From CAYPHJ01 sp964410485 (GTDB taxonomy: Bacteria; Desulfobacterota; Binatia; UBA9968): a DNA stretch of 12,793 bases. Under the pieces are notes generated by a model. The model made no database searches. It was not told the origin of the DNA and saw only the letters and a program-made list of their open reading frames with translations. This document shows, one piece after another, positions 11,586-12,793 of the stretch. Location of the stretch: positions 1 through 12,793 of the forward strand of contig CAYPHJ010000123.1 of NCBI GenBank assembly GCA_964410485.1, written 5' to 3'. How positions within the stretch are numbered: position 1 is the stretch's first letter; every line of letters begins with the position of its first letter. Position numbers and translations under genes: made by a program.

Positions 11586-12722
11586 CTATACCTGACTTTC
11601 CAAAATTTCGAAGCCATCGAGGCGGTCGATCAGGTAAAGCGTGCCGTCGTCGGCGCGAAAGACGTCGTTGCTTTGCACAGCGGTCTGTCCTTTCCCCGGC
11701 ATTGGTACGTAATAACCAACTTCCTTGGGGCTGTAGGGATTAGAAAAATCTAAAGCACGGAGGCCACCGGCAAACCAGGTCACATAGGAAAGATTGTCAT
11801 AGACCTGTTCGGCCGGTTGATGAGCGCCGAAACGGCTGCCCGGTTTCGAATCCCCGTCATAGGGAACCATGTAGGTGGCGATTGGGATTGGTCGCGTTTC
11901 ATCCGTGATATCCACAACCCATAAGAAAGCATTCGGCGTCGGGCTCAACTTTTCGCCGACCTCTTCGTCGGTGACGATCATGAAATCGCGGTCCATGATC
12001 TTGTTGGCGAACGGGAGTGTTGTGTGCGTCGGGCAAGGGTAGGGCGGACTCCAGTCGAAGATGCTCAACGTTTTAGGCTTGCTCATAGCGGAAATATCGA
12101 CAATGGCGAACCCTCCATGCCAGTAGCTAATATAGAGTCGATCCGCTCTCCGAATCGGGTGATGACAACGATGGTCCCAGCCGTGCCATGTGGGTGTCTC
12201 ACCGCCGGCTGTCCATTGTCCAGGCATCCACCACCGTCCGACCTCTTCCGGTTTGGCGGGGTTTTTAAGATCAAGGATCAAAGCGATATTTCCAACATAG
12301 CCTTCCATATGCGGCGAAAGGTAGGCATAGCGACCATCAAAGGTAAATCGGTGCACACCTTTGGCAGCGGCCTTAAAGAACGCGATCTCACAGGGTTTGG
12401 AGCGGTCGGAAATATCGAAGACTTTCAGACCGCCCTGGGGTTCGCCCTTGGTCTTGTAGCGTTCATAATTGACAAGCATCACATCACCGCTCACGCGGAC
12501 CTTGTGCGAGTGAATACCTTCCGGAACTTCGAGTTGAGCCACGAGCTTGGGACGCTTCGGATCACGCACATCGATAATGGATGTGCCGTGCGGTGGCTCG
12601 ATATGACCGACATAGGCGTAGCCATTCTCAACAACAACTGAACCGCCGCCGGGAAGATCCATGCGGCCGATTTGCTTGATTTTGTGGTTTATGCCAACCG
12701 GTGGTTTTCCGTTTATCGCCAT
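11586..12722 (-). CDS. LVIVD-repeat beta-propeller protein
   Basis: A 378-residue protein built from about six or seven propeller blades. Recurrent blade strands include TSIIDVRDPKRPKLV (47-61), LKVFDISDRSKPCEI (99-113), ALILDLKNPAKPEEV (147-161), FAIVDISAMSKPKTL (205-219), LWVVDITDETRPIPI (267-281) and LRALDFSNPYSPKEV (321-335). This is the pattern of LVIVD repeats (PF08309). There is no signal peptide, unlike many LVIVD proteins, so a cytoplasmic location is likely. Many His residues sit in loops (H71/H73, H124, H180/H184/H187/H188, H202, H233, H301), as in selenium-binding-protein/methanethiol-oxidase-like propellers, so metal binding is possible. Function is not known for this family. GGAGG lies 6 nt before the ATG, a strong RBS. 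Confidence 0.9.
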   Translation of the reverse strand: MAINGKPPVGINHKIKQIGRMDLPGGGSVVVENGYAYVGHIEPPHGTSIIDVRDPKRPKLVAQLEVPEGIHSHKVRVSGDVMLVNYERYKTKGEPQGGLKVFDISDRSKPCEIAFFKAAAKGVHRFTFDGRYAYLSPHMEGYVGNIALILDLKNPAKPEEVGRWWMPGQWTAGGETPTWHGWDHRCHHPIRRADRLYISYWHGGFAIVDISAMSKPKTLSIFDWSPPYPCPTHTTLPFANKIMDRDFMIVTDEEVGEKLSPTPNAFLWVVDITDETRPIPIATYMVPYDGDSKPGSRFGAHQPAEQVYDNLSYVTWFAGGLRALDFSNPYSPKEVGYYVPMPGKGQTAVQSNDVFRADDGTLYLIDRLDGFEILESQV

Positions 12723-12743
12723 CGCTTCCCTCCTTGAACGTCT

Positions 12744-12793
12744 AGCAGGTTGCTGAAAAACCCTCTCGGAGTCCTTCGACGGGGCTCAGGACG
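12744..12793. repeat. Dispersed repeat AGCAGGTTGCTGAAAAA...TCCTTCGAC..CTCAGGACG, cut by window end
   Basis: AGCAGGTTGCTGAAAAACC (12744-12762) is followed by GTCCTTCGAC-GGGG-CTCAGGAC (12771-12792), whose outer five bases on each side are self-complementary (GTCCT/AGGAC). The second part is the reverse complement of the motif at 6542-6562. Sequences of this kind recur in intergenic regions of several uncultured bacterial lineages. It lies upstream of the LVIVD gene and may cover its promoter. Confidence 0.6.

Overview
The window looks like an accessory stretch of a mid-GC (about 50-55% by eye) environmental bacterium, probably known only from metagenome assembly. Two things suggest this: a run of exactly 100 N flanked on both sides by the same 55 bases, and protein families common in uncultured soil and groundwater lineages (PF04392-type binding protein, NMT1/4,5-dihydroxyphthalate-decarboxylase-like protein, LigI-type amidohydrolase, LVIVD propeller, divergent Fpg). 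I cannot assign a phylum. A Tectomicrobia-, Binatota- or Desulfobacterota-like lineage is only a guess. I saw no tRNA, rRNA, CRISPR array or transposase gene.

Layout: 1-262 holds the tail of a HigB toxin gene and a broken HigA antitoxin gene. 392-2251 (+) is a cytochrome P450 with an extra four-helix membrane domain at its N terminus. It converges on a two-gene minus-strand unit: 6305-5331, a secreted PF04392-type substrate-binding protein, followed 19 nt later by 5311-2654, a very unusual fusion of a cyclic-nucleotide sensor, a MalT-like winged-helix/TPR region and a DASS/SLC13-like permease. 6330-6994 is repeat-rich and holds a probable gene remnant. 6995-7864 (+) is a kynurenine-formamidase-like alpha/beta hydrolase. 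It converges on 9044-8166 (-), a binding-protein-like enzyme or sensor without a signal peptide, which is divergent from 9253-10143 (+), a LigI-type amidohydrolase. A truncated secreted-protein start (10182-10325) runs into the assembly gap. 10573-11496 (+) is a divergent Fpg/Nei-family DNA glycosylase, convergent with 12722-11586 (-), an LVIVD beta-propeller protein. The window ends inside another dispersed repeat.

Functionally, the clearest unit is the binding protein plus sensor-permease pair, which could be a ligand-gated uptake or sensing system. The hydrolase, NMT1-like protein and amidohydrolase suggest small-molecule (perhaps aromatic) catabolism, but they are not one operon.

The most striking non-coding signal is a family of short tandem arrays with a 7-8 nt period (units such as GTTCGAN, GTTCAAAG, GTCTCGG). 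They start 6-19 nt after the stop codon of six intact genes and one truncated ORF, always in the sense orientation of that gene. A few extra arrays lie elsewhere. A second intergenic family, built on CGCAAAG, includes one copy with perfect 17-bp inverted ends.
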